A stretch of DNA of 6,087 nucleotides, taken from contig CAJUBM010000151.1 of the NCBI GenBank assembly GCA_910584735.1, forward strand, positions 1 through 6,087, read 5' to 3'. The translations under genes and the position numbers were made by a program. Positions 1 to 6,087 of this stretch are shown here, one piece after another. Under the pieces are notes generated by a model. It was not told the DNA's origin. It worked only from the letters and a program-made list of their open reading frames with translations, and did not search any database. The DNA comes from an uncultured Muribaculaceae bacterium. Its GTDB lineage: Bacteria; Bacteroidota; Bacteroidia; Bacteroidales; Muribaculaceae. The number at the start of each line of letters is the position of its first letter. The first letter of the stretch is position 1.

Positions 1-20
1 AGCAGCCGAGCCATGATATT

Positions 21-50
21 TTGCTGTTTTTAACTTTTATCGGACAGCAA
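21..50. promoter_or_regulatory. Inverted repeat TTGCTGT / ACAGCAA, possible regulator site
   Basis: TTGCTGT (21-27) and ACAGCAA (44-50) are perfect 7-bp inverted copies separated by 16 nt. A further ATAT match just outside the arms needs a 2-nt bulge. No T-run follows on either strand, so an intrinsic terminator is unlikely. The position, about 30 nt upstream of the -33 box, suits an activator or second repressor site, or the operator of a divergent gene to the left. Function is inferred from symmetry alone. Confidence 0.3.
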
Positions 51-70
51 TATAAAAAAATCTCCTATAA

Positions 71-84
71 TGTGAACGTTGACA
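71..84. promoter_or_regulatory. Candidate operator: 14-bp near-palindrome over the -33 box
   Basis: TGTGAACGTTGACA is a perfect palindrome apart from one G-G pair (74/81), centred between 77 and 78. It overlaps the presumed -33 element at 79-81, a position where a bound repressor would block polymerase. Small helix-turn-helix repressors such as TetR or MarR proteins often control RND operons through such sites. No regulator gene lies in the window, so the binding protein is unknown. Confidence 0.35.
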
Positions 85-107
85 ATCACGAAATAGTTAT
101 AATTTTA
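79..107 (+). promoter_or_regulatory. Probable Bacteroides-type promoter of the efflux operon
   Basis: TTG at 79-81 and TAATTTTA at 100-107 match the Bacteroidota -33 (TTTG/TTG) and -7 (TAnnTTTG, last base differing) elements with an 18-nt gap, the usual spacing. Transcription would start near 114, leaving a leader of about 25 nt before the ATG at 139. The same stretch contains exact E. coli-type hexamers TTGACA (79-84) and TATAAT (98-103), but only 13 nt apart, too close for a normal sigma-70 promoter. The Bacteroidota reading is therefore favoured. It is predicted from pattern only. Confidence 0.5.
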
Positions 108-109
108 GC

Positions 110-127
110 GGCGCTACCATAGGCGCC
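110..127 (+). other. Small GC-rich hairpin just before the first start codon
   Basis: GGCGC (110-114) can pair with GCGCC (123-127) around an 8-nt loop; TA/TA pairing with a bulged G could lengthen the stem. It stands out in an otherwise AT-rich region and ends 11 nt before ATG 139. With the predicted start site near 114 only part of the stem would be in the transcript, so it may act in DNA form, or transcription may start further upstream. A similar element in inverted orientation lies after the operon at 6029-6051. Confidence 0.3.
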
Positions 128-138
128 CATGTCAATAT

Positions 139-1557
139 ATGGTTCATAACCGTCTGTTTCAACTATTTATTTTCATAATCGCGTTCGGCATATATGCCTT
201 AGGCGAGAATACACCGGCCCGATACCTTAACGATTCGCTGCCCGATAGATGGGTTTACGATGAACATCCCAATCCGTTGCCGCCATCGGATGATTGCTGG
301 TGGAAGAATTTCAACGATGCCACCCTCGATTCACTAATCGCCGAAGGCGAGGCCGGCAACTATAATCTGCTTATGGCCTCTCGAAGGATAGAGATTGCGC
401 GTAACACGTTGCTCATGGCCCGTTCGGCCTATTATCCTACAGTTGATATGTCAGCCGGATGGCAGAAGGCGCGTACATCGGCGGAAACCACCATACCATC
501 CCATCCGGCAGAGACGACCGACTTTTTCTCGTTAGGTCTTTCGATGAACTGGGAGATTGACCTGTTCGGCAAAATCACAGCGCAGGCCAAGGCAAAGAAA
601 GCATTATTGAACGTATCACGGGCCCAGCGTGACGCCGCTATGATTTCCGTGGCAGCCAATATTGCCAAGACCTACATCGAACTGAGGATGTACCAATGTG
701 AACTCGAAGTTGCCCGGCGCCATCTTTTATCACAAGAAAAAGTAGTGAAAATCACCGAAGCCCGACATGAGGCCGGACTGGCATCCATGCTTGATGTATC
801 ACAGGCGCGTACTGTGTATTACTCCACGCTCTCCTCTATCCCTTCCTTTGAAAACTCAATCAGGGCATCGCTCACCTCGTTGGCGATACTGTTAGGCAGA
901 TACCCCGATGAAGTTGCCGCGCGTCTCTCTTTAAAAGCTGATATGCCCGACTACAGGCAGATTCCGGCAGTCGGAATCCCGATGGATCTGCTGCGCCGCC
1001 GCCCCGACATAATAGCCGCAGAGTGGGAACTGGCCGCATATGCCGCCGAACTCGGCGTTGCTAAAAAAGATTTCCTGCCCACCCTGTCAATCAACGGTTC
1101 GATAGGCACCTCGGCACACCGCGCAGATGATCTGTTCACGAAAAAATCATTCACCTACTCCATTGCCCCCACCCTGTCCTGGACTGTATTCAGCGGCATG
1201 TCCCGGCGCTATTCCACCGCCATAGCCAAGGAACAGATGCTTGCCGGGATAGACAACTACAACCTTACGGTCATGACTGCCGTGCAGGAGGTGGACAACG
1301 CCATGTCGGCCTACAAGTTCTCACTAATGAGCATTGATGCCACCGAAAAGGTTGTGCAGCAAAGCACCAAGACACTGGAACTGTCAGTCGACCTCTACAA
1401 ACAGGGACTTACAGCGTTTTCAAACGTGGTCGACGCACAGATGTCGCTGTTGGAGAACGATCTTTCCCTCGTAAGCCTCCGGGGACAGGCCGCAACGGCA
1501 TTAGTCGCGCTCTACCAGTCGCTCGGAGGGGGATGGACCGCCGCCCCGGTCAATTAA
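139..1557 (+). CDS. Outer-membrane efflux channel, TolC/OprM (NodT-type) family
   Basis: This 472-residue protein is the outer-membrane exit duct of the downstream RND pump, expected to form a trimeric beta-barrel with a long periplasmic alpha-helical tunnel. It has the internal duplication of the OEP family. Repeat one starts near W54-D60 and carries the LFGK motif (142-145). Repeat two carries the hallmark LLRRRPDI (284-291) followed by AAEWEL, then FLPTLS (312-317). VDAQ (431-434) and the C-terminal LGGGW (462-466) are also family-typical. Residues 1-22 form a signal peptide (H/R-containing n-region, hydrophobic core 7-18) with a probable signal peptidase I site after A20-L21-G22. Many NodT-type proteins are lipoproteins, but no lipobox is seen here: C53 and C187 lie too far inside. 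The 139 start is preferred because the in-frame codons upstream run to a stop at 106-108 with no other start, and the signal peptide begins there. No Shine-Dalgarno is visible. The family call is firm; substrate is unknown. Confidence 0.96.
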   Translation: MVHNRLFQLFIFIIAFGIYALGENTPARYLNDSLPDRWVYDEHPNPLPPSDDCWWKNFNDATLDSLIAEGEAGNYNLLMASRRIEIARNTLLMARSAYYPTVDMSAGWQKARTSAETTIPSHPAETTDFFSLGLSMNWEIDLFGKITAQAKAKKALLNVSRAQRDAAMISVAANIAKTYIELRMYQCELEVARRHLLSQEKVVKITEARHEAGLASMLDVSQARTVYYSTLSSIPSFENSIRASLTSLAILLGRYPDEVAARLSLKADMPDYRQIPAVGIPMDLLRRRPDIIAAEWELAAYAAELGVAKKDFLPTLSINGSIGTSAHRADDLFTKKSFTYSIAPTLSWTVFSGMSRRYSTAIAKEQMLAGIDNYNLTVMTAVQEVDNAMSAYKFSLMSIDATEKVVQQSTKTLELSVDLYKQGLTAFSNVVDAQMSLLENDLSLVSLRGQAATALVALYQSLGGGWTAAPVN

Positions 1558-1595
1558 CACAAATACCGAATCTGAATAAAAAGAACAATACACCG

Positions 1596-2720
1596 ATGAA
1601 GACATTCCTGCCATATACGATAGCCTGTGCGATAGTCGGCGCCACCATCGCCACCGGGTGCGGCCATAAATCCGCGAAGGCCTCCGATGGGGCAATGGAT
1701 ATAGACGTAGCCAAAGTTGAGACCGACTCCGTGGTTCTCCACAAAGCCTACCCCGGCTATCTCTCTGCGAAATCTACGGTAGACATAGTTGCCAGGGTAA
1801 ACGGGTATCTGAGAACGCAGAACTATAACGCCGGAGATTATGTACAGCGGGGACAGATTCTGTTCCGTGTAGAAGACACGCAGTATCGTGATGCCGTGAC
1901 CCAGGCCCAGGCCAGGCTTGAAAGCGCCCAAAGCGCCTACGAATATGCGGCAAGCCATTACGAGGCGGTAAAGAAAGCGTTGCAGGCCGATGCCGTATCG
2001 CAGATGGAGGTACAGCAGGCCGAAAGCGCCATGCTACAGAGCCGGGCCGAAATCAAGAACGCCCGCGCCGCCCTCGAATCAGCCATGACAACCCTCGGAT
2101 ACTGCACGATAAAAGCACCATTCGCCGGCCATATATCAAGTGCCATTCCCGACCCGGGAGCATATCTTGACGGAGCCGGCGAGGCCGTAAAACTCGCCAC
2201 CCTCTACGATGACAGCGAGATGTATGTGATATTCTTCATCGAAGACAACCAGTATCTGAAAATGATGATTGAGGACAAGGGGAACCGAAGCGACACGCTG
2301 CTGGCAAATATCCCGGTGACTTTCTCTGAGAGTCTGCCACACAGTTATACGGCACGGCTGGACTATATGGCGCCGGAGATAGACAAAGGCACCGGGGCTC
2401 TAAAGACACGTGCCGTAATCAAGAATCCCTACGGGGAACTACGCTCGGGTATGTATGTCACAATCAATCTCCCATACGCCACCAGTCCAAGAGCCGTCCT
2501 TGTAAAGGATGCCTCTATCGGCACCGACCAGCTGGGGAAATATGTATATACGGTAAATGATTCGAACCGGGTGGTCTACACCCCGATAAAGGTAGGAGAG
2601 CTTTACCGCGACTCCATGCGTATCGTCACCGAAGGACTTTCTCCCGACACTAAGTATGTTACACGGGCCATGCTGAAAGTCAGAAACGGCATGGAAATAA
2701 AACCCGTGCTTACGAAATAA
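1596..2720 (+). CDS. Periplasmic adaptor (membrane fusion) lipoprotein, AcrA/MexA family
   Basis: This 374-residue adaptor would join the RND transporter to the outer-membrane channel. An in-frame ATG at 1533 overlaps the upstream gene and would add 21 residues before the signal peptide. ATG 1596 is chosen because it gives a classical lipoprotein signal: K2, a hydrophobic stretch 3-18, then A19-T20-G21-C22, so C22 is probably lipidated. The residues after C22 lack an acidic cluster, which suggests a periplasmic rather than surface location. Domains follow AcrA. The first lipoyl half runs about 60-96 (ARVNGYL at 66-72, GDYVQRGQILF at 80-90). An alpha-helical coiled-coil hairpin rich in Ala/Gln/Glu covers about 97-168. 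The second lipoyl half is about 169-192 (IKAPFAGHI at 172-180). The beta-barrel domain is about 205-293 (GTGALKTRA, RSGMYV), followed by a membrane-proximal domain to the C-terminus. It starts 38 nt after the channel gene, so co-transcription is very likely. No ribosome-binding site is seen, only an A-rich leader. Confidence 0.96.
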   Translation: MKTFLPYTIACAIVGATIATGCGHKSAKASDGAMDIDVAKVETDSVVLHKAYPGYLSAKSTVDIVARVNGYLRTQNYNAGDYVQRGQILFRVEDTQYRDAVTQAQARLESAQSAYEYAASHYEAVKKALQADAVSQMEVQQAESAMLQSRAEIKNARAALESAMTTLGYCTIKAPFAGHISSAIPDPGAYLDGAGEAVKLATLYDDSEMYVIFFIEDNQYLKMMIEDKGNRSDTLLANIPVTFSESLPHSYTARLDYMAPEIDKGTGALKTRAVIKNPYGELRSGMYVTINLPYATSPRAVLVKDASIGTDQLGKYVYTVNDSNRVVYTPIKVGELYRDSMRIVTEGLSPDTKYVTRAMLKVRNGMEIKPVLTK

Positions 2721-2786
2721 TCCTAAAAGGGTTTCGATACTTCTAATATTCCCCTAAAACATCACCCCACCCCAAAATCCAACACG
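2721..2786 (+). other. Adaptor-transporter gap with a 49-nt G-free, C-rich leader
   Basis: This 66-nt gap contains no gene, hairpin or T-run. From 2737 to 2785 the + strand has no G at all and about 40 percent C, including ACCCCACCCC. The mRNA here should be unstructured. That fits initiation without Shine-Dalgarno pairing in Bacteroidota, and the composition also resembles Rho-utilisation sites, so conditional termination before the transporter gene is possible. Neither role is shown by the sequence alone. Confidence 0.35.
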
Positions 2787-5700
2787 ATGTTTTCACGTTT
2801 TTTCATAGACCGCCCGATTTTTGCCACCGTTATAGCCGTGCTGATGATAATAGTGGGGCTTATCGCGGTTATCAGTCTGCCGGTGGCGCAATATCCCGAC
2901 ATCACACCCCCTACGGTACAGATTTCTGCCTCATATCCCGGCGCTGACGCCGAAACAGTTGCAAAGACGGTAGGTGTGCCTATCGAGGAGCAAGTCAACG
3001 GCGTAGAAGGGATGATGTACATGAGCAGCACCTCCGGCAATGATGGAAGCTACAACCTCACCATCACATTCAAGACCGGCACCGATGTGGATATGGCGTC
3101 CGTAAAGGTGCAGAACCGGGTATCAATGGCCGAACCCACCTTGCCCACCAGCGTGAAACAACAGGGAGTGTCGGTTTCCTCCCGCTCGACCAACAACGTG
3201 CTTTTCATAGCCCTTGAAAGTGACGACCCTGCGAGATATGACGCGCTGTATCTTACGAACTATGCCAAACTCAATCTCGTCGACGAACTTTCACGCCTCC
3301 CCGGCGTAGGTGGCGTAAGTGCTTTCGGCGCCGGCGAATACAGCATGCGTGTATGGCTTGACCCGGCGGTAATGAAGATTCGCGATGTAACCCCGGCCGA
3401 TGTGATTGCGGCAATACAGTCACAGAACATGGAGGTGTCAGCGGGCAGTGTAGGCGAACCTCCGCAGGCATCAGGCGATGCCTTCCAGTTCACCCTCACA
3501 TCAAAAGGACGCCTCACCACCTCCACACAGTTCGGCGACATTATCATAAAGACCAACCCTGACGGTAGCCTGTTGCGCCTGCGCGATATTGCAAAAATCG
3601 ACCTTGGCAGTGACAGCTATTCGGCCATAGCGCAAGTTTCAGGACGTGAGGCGGCACTGTTAGGCGTCAACCAGACGCCTGGTTCCAACGCCCTGTCCGT
3701 AGCAAAGGAAGTGAAACATAAACTCTCCGAACTTGAGCAATATTTTCCTCCGGGCGTAAAATACCATGTGATACTTGACACCACGGAGTTTGTTACAGCC
3801 TCTATTGATGACGTATTCGTGACATTCCTTGAGACTGTGGCAATCGTAATGGTTGTGATACTGCTGTTCCTTCAGAACTGGCGGACGGTGATTATTCCGA
3901 TGCTTACCATACCGGTATCACTGATTGCCACCTTCGCGGTTATGAAACTGATGGGTTTCACACTCAACACCCTCACCCTGTTCGGTCTCGTGCTGGCAAT
4001 AGCCATAGTGGTCGATGACGCCATAGTGGTGGTGGAGGACTGTGCGCGACTTGTCGACCAAGGGAAGCTCAACCGCAAGCAGGCTGCGGAGAAAGCCATG
4101 CAAGAACTAAAAGGGCCGATTATAGGCGAAGTACTTGTTCTTTTATCGGTGTTCGTGCCGACAGCGTTCATCAGCGGCATTACCGGGGAGCTATACAAAC
4201 AGTTCGCTCTCACAATCGCCGTATCGACCGCCTTCTCAGGCTTCAACGCCCTGACTTTCACCCCGGCCATGTGTGCATTGTTCCTAAAACCACGCAAACA
4301 GTCAAACTTCTTCATCTACCGATGGTTTAACAAGGGGTATGACAAGACCTCGGGGCTTTATGCCACCATCGTAGGGAAGTTTCTGAAACGCCCACGGATG
4401 TCAATCCTCCTCTATCTCGGACTTACCGCCCTGGCGTTCTGGGGATTCATGAAATGGCCTACATCATACGTCCCGTCAGAGGATATGGGCTACTGCATAG
4501 CGTCCGTACAGCTTCCTACCGGGGCATCGCTCTCCCGCACACAGGCCACGGTAAGCGACCTTGAGAAGAAAGTATTGGCAATCCCCGGCGTAAAAGACGT
4601 AATGTCAATCTCCGGTTTCTCTTTCATCGCCGGAGGTGCGGGAAGCAACCTCGGTTCCATGTTCGTCGTACTTGAGCCCTGGGCCGAACGCAAGGCCAAA
4701 TCGGAAAGCGTCAATGCCGTAATCGACCGGATTGTAGAACTGGGGGAAGCGACACAGGATGCCATAGTATTCGCCGTGAATCCCCCGGCCATACCTGGCC
4801 TTGGTGTGTCTTCGGGCTTGGAAATGCAGCTACTCGACATCAACAATCTCGGCGCGGCCGAGATGCAGAAAGCCGTGGCCGCAATCCAGTCCGAGGCTGC
4901 CGGCGATCCACGCATAGCCTCCGTAACATCGCTCTATGAAGGAGAGGTGCCGCAATACCGCCTGGACATAGACCGCGACAAGGTAGAGCTACAGGGCCTT
5001 TCGCTCTCTTCGGTGTTCTCTACCCTATCCTCATTCATGGGTGGCAGCTACGTCAACGACTTCGTAGAGTTCGGACGCGTCTACCAGGTGAATCTGAAAG
5101 CCGATGCCACGGCACGGAAAGGTATAGACGACATCGCGGCCCTGAGTGTGCGCAATGCCTCGGGCGAGATGGTGCCATTCTCATCATTCACAAAGATAAC
5201 CGAGACATTCGGGCAGGCATCCGAGAGCCGCTATAACATGTACCCTACCGCCGCGCTCACAGCCACGCCATCAAAAGGGACCAGTTCAAGCGACGGCATA
5301 AAGGCCATGGAGGAAATCGTGGAAAAGGCTCTTGGCAACAACTACTCATATGCATGGACCGGCGAGGCATACCAAGAAACGCAGTCAGGCACTACGGTCA
5401 CTATAGTGCTGCTCTTCGCCATATTACTCACAATCCTCGTGCTTGCGGCGCAATATGAAAGTTGGACCGACCCCATCGCCGTGGTTGTCAGCATGCCTAC
5501 GGCCATACTGGGCACGATGATAGGGTGTATCTTCATGAACCAGAGCATCAGTATCTACACGCAGATAGGCATAATCCTCCTGCTGGGTCTGTCTGCCAAG
5601 AACGCCATCCTTATCGTGGAATACGCCATCGACTTCCGAAAGGCCGGGAACAGTGTGCAACAGGCAGCCCTTGATGCCGGAAAGATACGCTTCCGCCCGA

Positions 5701-5993
5701 TTATGATGACGGCGTTCGCCTTCGTGTTCGGCGTGATGCCCATGTTGTTCGCCACCGGGGCCGGAGCCGCAAGCCGCGTGGCACTCGGCACAGCGGTAGT
5801 GTTCGGTATGTTCGTCAATGCCATTGTAGGCACCCTCTTCGTGCCGAACTTCTGGGAACTGCTTGAAAACTTCCGGCAGAAACACCTTGCCAAGATATTC
5901 GGCACCCTCAAAGATCTGCCGCCACAGGACAACAACGCCAATCCCACCTCCACCACCCTCACTGACGAGAATAACACCGACAAACAGGTATAA
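2787..5993 (+). CDS. Inner-membrane RND multidrug efflux transporter, AcrB/MexB-like (HAE-1)
   Basis: This 1068-residue proton-driven transporter is the engine of the pump and is expected to be a homotrimer. The N-terminus (FFIDRPIFATVIAVLM) and overall length match the HAE-1 family (AcrB is 1049). Twelve membrane helices fall near 10-30, 338-360, 365-386, 390-412, 444-463, 472-497, 538-557, 869-889, 896-917, 922-946, 970-990 and 998-1020, with two large periplasmic loops at about 31-337 and 558-868. The proton-relay residues are all present: D410/D411 in VVDDAIVVVED, K938 in LSAKNAIL, and R968 and T975 in RFRPIMMT, equivalent to AcrB D407/D408, K940, R971 and T978. Distal drug-pocket aromatics are largely kept: F180, F611, F613 and F626 align with AcrB F178, F615, F617 and F628, while the F610 position is M606. 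A polar tail follows TM12 from about 1041. The gene lies 66 nt after the adaptor. HAE-1 type is clear; actual substrates are not readable. Confidence 0.97.
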   Translation: MFSRFFIDRPIFATVIAVLMIIVGLIAVISLPVAQYPDITPPTVQISASYPGADAETVAKTVGVPIEEQVNGVEGMMYMSSTSGNDGSYNLTITFKTGTDVDMASVKVQNRVSMAEPTLPTSVKQQGVSVSSRSTNNVLFIALESDDPARYDALYLTNYAKLNLVDELSRLPGVGGVSAFGAGEYSMRVWLDPAVMKIRDVTPADVIAAIQSQNMEVSAGSVGEPPQASGDAFQFTLTSKGRLTTSTQFGDIIIKTNPDGSLLRLRDIAKIDLGSDSYSAIAQVSGREAALLGVNQTPGSNALSVAKEVKHKLSELEQYFPPGVKYHVILDTTEFVTASIDDVFVTFLETVAIVMVVILLFLQNWRTVIIPMLTIPVSLIATFAVMKLMGFTLNTLTLFGLVLAIAIVVDDAIVVVEDCARLVDQGKLNRKQAAEKAMQELKGPIIGEVLVLLSVFVPTAFISGITGELYKQFALTIAVSTAFSGFNALTFTPAMCALFLKPRKQSNFFIYRWFNKGYDKTSGLYATIVGKFLKRPRMSILLYLGLTALAFWGFMKWPTSYVPSEDMGYCIASVQLPTGASLSRTQATVSDLEKKVLAIPGVKDVMSISGFSFIAGGAGSNLGSMFVVLEPWAERKAKSESVNAVIDRIVELGEATQDAIVFAVNPPAIPGLGVSSGLEMQLLDINNLGAAEMQKAVAAIQSEAAGDPRIASVTSLYEGEVPQYRLDIDRDKVELQGLSLSSVFSTLSSFMGGSYVNDFVEFGRVYQVNLKADATARKGIDDIAALSVRNASGEMVPFSSFTKITETFGQASESRYNMYPTAALTATPSKGTSSSDGIKAMEEIVEKALGNNYSYAWTGEAYQETQSGTTVTIVLLFAILLTILVLAAQYESWTDPIAVVVSMPTAILGTMIGCIFMNQSISIYTQIGIILLLGLSAKNAILIVEYAIDFRKAGNSVQQAALDAGKIRFRPIMMTAFAFVFGVMPMLFATGAGAASRVALGTAVVFGMFVNAIVGTLFVPNFWELLENFRQKHLAKIFGTLKDLPPQDNNANPTSTTLTDENNTDKQV

Positions 5994-6026
5994 CCAAACC
6001 AATACCTTATTCTTTAGGAACTTCAA

Positions 6027-6054
6027 AGTGGCGCCGGATGGTAGTGGCGCCGGA
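6027..6054. repeat. Direct repeat of AGTGGCGCCGGA containing GGCGCC palindromes
   Basis: AGTGGCGCCGGA occurs perfectly at 6027-6038 and 6043-6054, separated by TGGT. Each copy contains the palindrome GGCGCC (6030-6035, 6046-6051), so the pair can also form a 6-bp-stem hairpin with a 10-nt loop. A further short CCGG/CCGG dyad follows at 6050-6061. No T-run follows, so this is not a standard intrinsic terminator, although it could protect the 3' end of the operon mRNA. The rest of 5994-6087 shows no gene. Confidence 0.6.
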
Positions 6055-6087
6055 CCTCCGGGACGGCAGGCCACCCGAAAAGGCTCA

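Noticed and set aside
3..122. An open + strand frame of 39 codons running from the window edge to a TAG at 120-122, possibly the 3' end of an upstream gene.
   Set aside because: It is AT-rich with codon use unlike the three real genes, resembles no family I recognise, and overlaps both dyads and the promoter. Such a length can arise by chance. Sequence to the left would decide.
1533..1595. The longer start for the adaptor gene at ATG 1533, overlapping the channel gene.
   Set aside because: The added 21 residues are polar and would bury the lipoprotein signal peptide, whereas ATG 1596 places it exactly at the N-terminus.
3872..4315. A 147-codon minus-strand open frame inside the transporter gene.
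   Set aside because: It lies antisense to conserved membrane helices including the proton-relay DD motif. Its product is low-complexity and rich in Ser/Thr, typical of a shadow frame.
5424..6074. A 216-codon minus-strand open frame antisense to the end of the transporter gene.
   Set aside because: It starts with GTG and has an odd composition rich in His, Gly and Glu, with no recognisable domain. It is explained by codon bias of the well-supported + strand gene.
5994..6087. An intrinsic terminator after the operon.
   Set aside because: GC-rich dyads are present, but no T-run follows any of them before the window ends.
1..6087. CRISPR array, tRNA/rRNA genes, insertion sequence, toxin-antitoxin or defence system.
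   Set aside because: No repeated spacer structure, RNA-gene signature, transposase or second gene system was seen. The three efflux genes fill nearly all of the window.

Overview
The window holds a complete three-gene tripartite RND efflux operon. All three genes are on the + strand, in the order outer-membrane channel (139-1557), periplasmic adaptor (1596-2720), inner-membrane RND transporter (2787-5993). The genes appear intact: no internal stops or frameshifts, family-typical lengths and recognisable family motifs. The organism looks like a Bacteroidota member, most likely of the order Bacteroidales. The reasons are the lack of Shine-Dalgarno sequences before all three starts, A/C-rich G-poor leaders, a promoter that fits the Bacteroides -33/-7 pattern better than the E. 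coli spacing, and moderate GC with GCC/GGC/ATA-rich codon use. A gut Muribaculaceae-type genome would fit, but this is inference.

Layout. Positions 1-138 are an AT-rich control region with no supported gene. It holds a 7-bp inverted repeat with a 16-nt spacer (21-50), a 14-bp near-palindrome (71-84) overlapping the presumed -33 box, a Bacteroides-type promoter (79-107), and a small GC-rich hairpin (110-127) just before the first start codon. The first two genes are 38 nt apart. The second and third are 66 nt apart, and that gap contains a 49-nt stretch with no G. After the transporter, 5994-6087 holds a GC-rich palindromic/direct-repeat element and no intrinsic terminator. The window ends there.

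How the genes work together. The RND trimer uses the proton gradient (relay residues D410, D411, K938, R968, T975 are all present) to capture amphiphilic compounds from the periplasm or outer leaflet. The lipid-anchored adaptor seals the junction. The TolC/OprM-type channel carries substrate across the outer membrane. Substrates cannot be read from the sequence; drugs, detergents or bile salts are typical of the HAE-1 family.

No novel system was found in the coding regions. The points most worth a second look are non-coding: the two operator-like dyads, an imperfect inverted pair of GGCGCC/TACCAT elements flanking the operon, and the C-rich G-free leader of the transporter gene.
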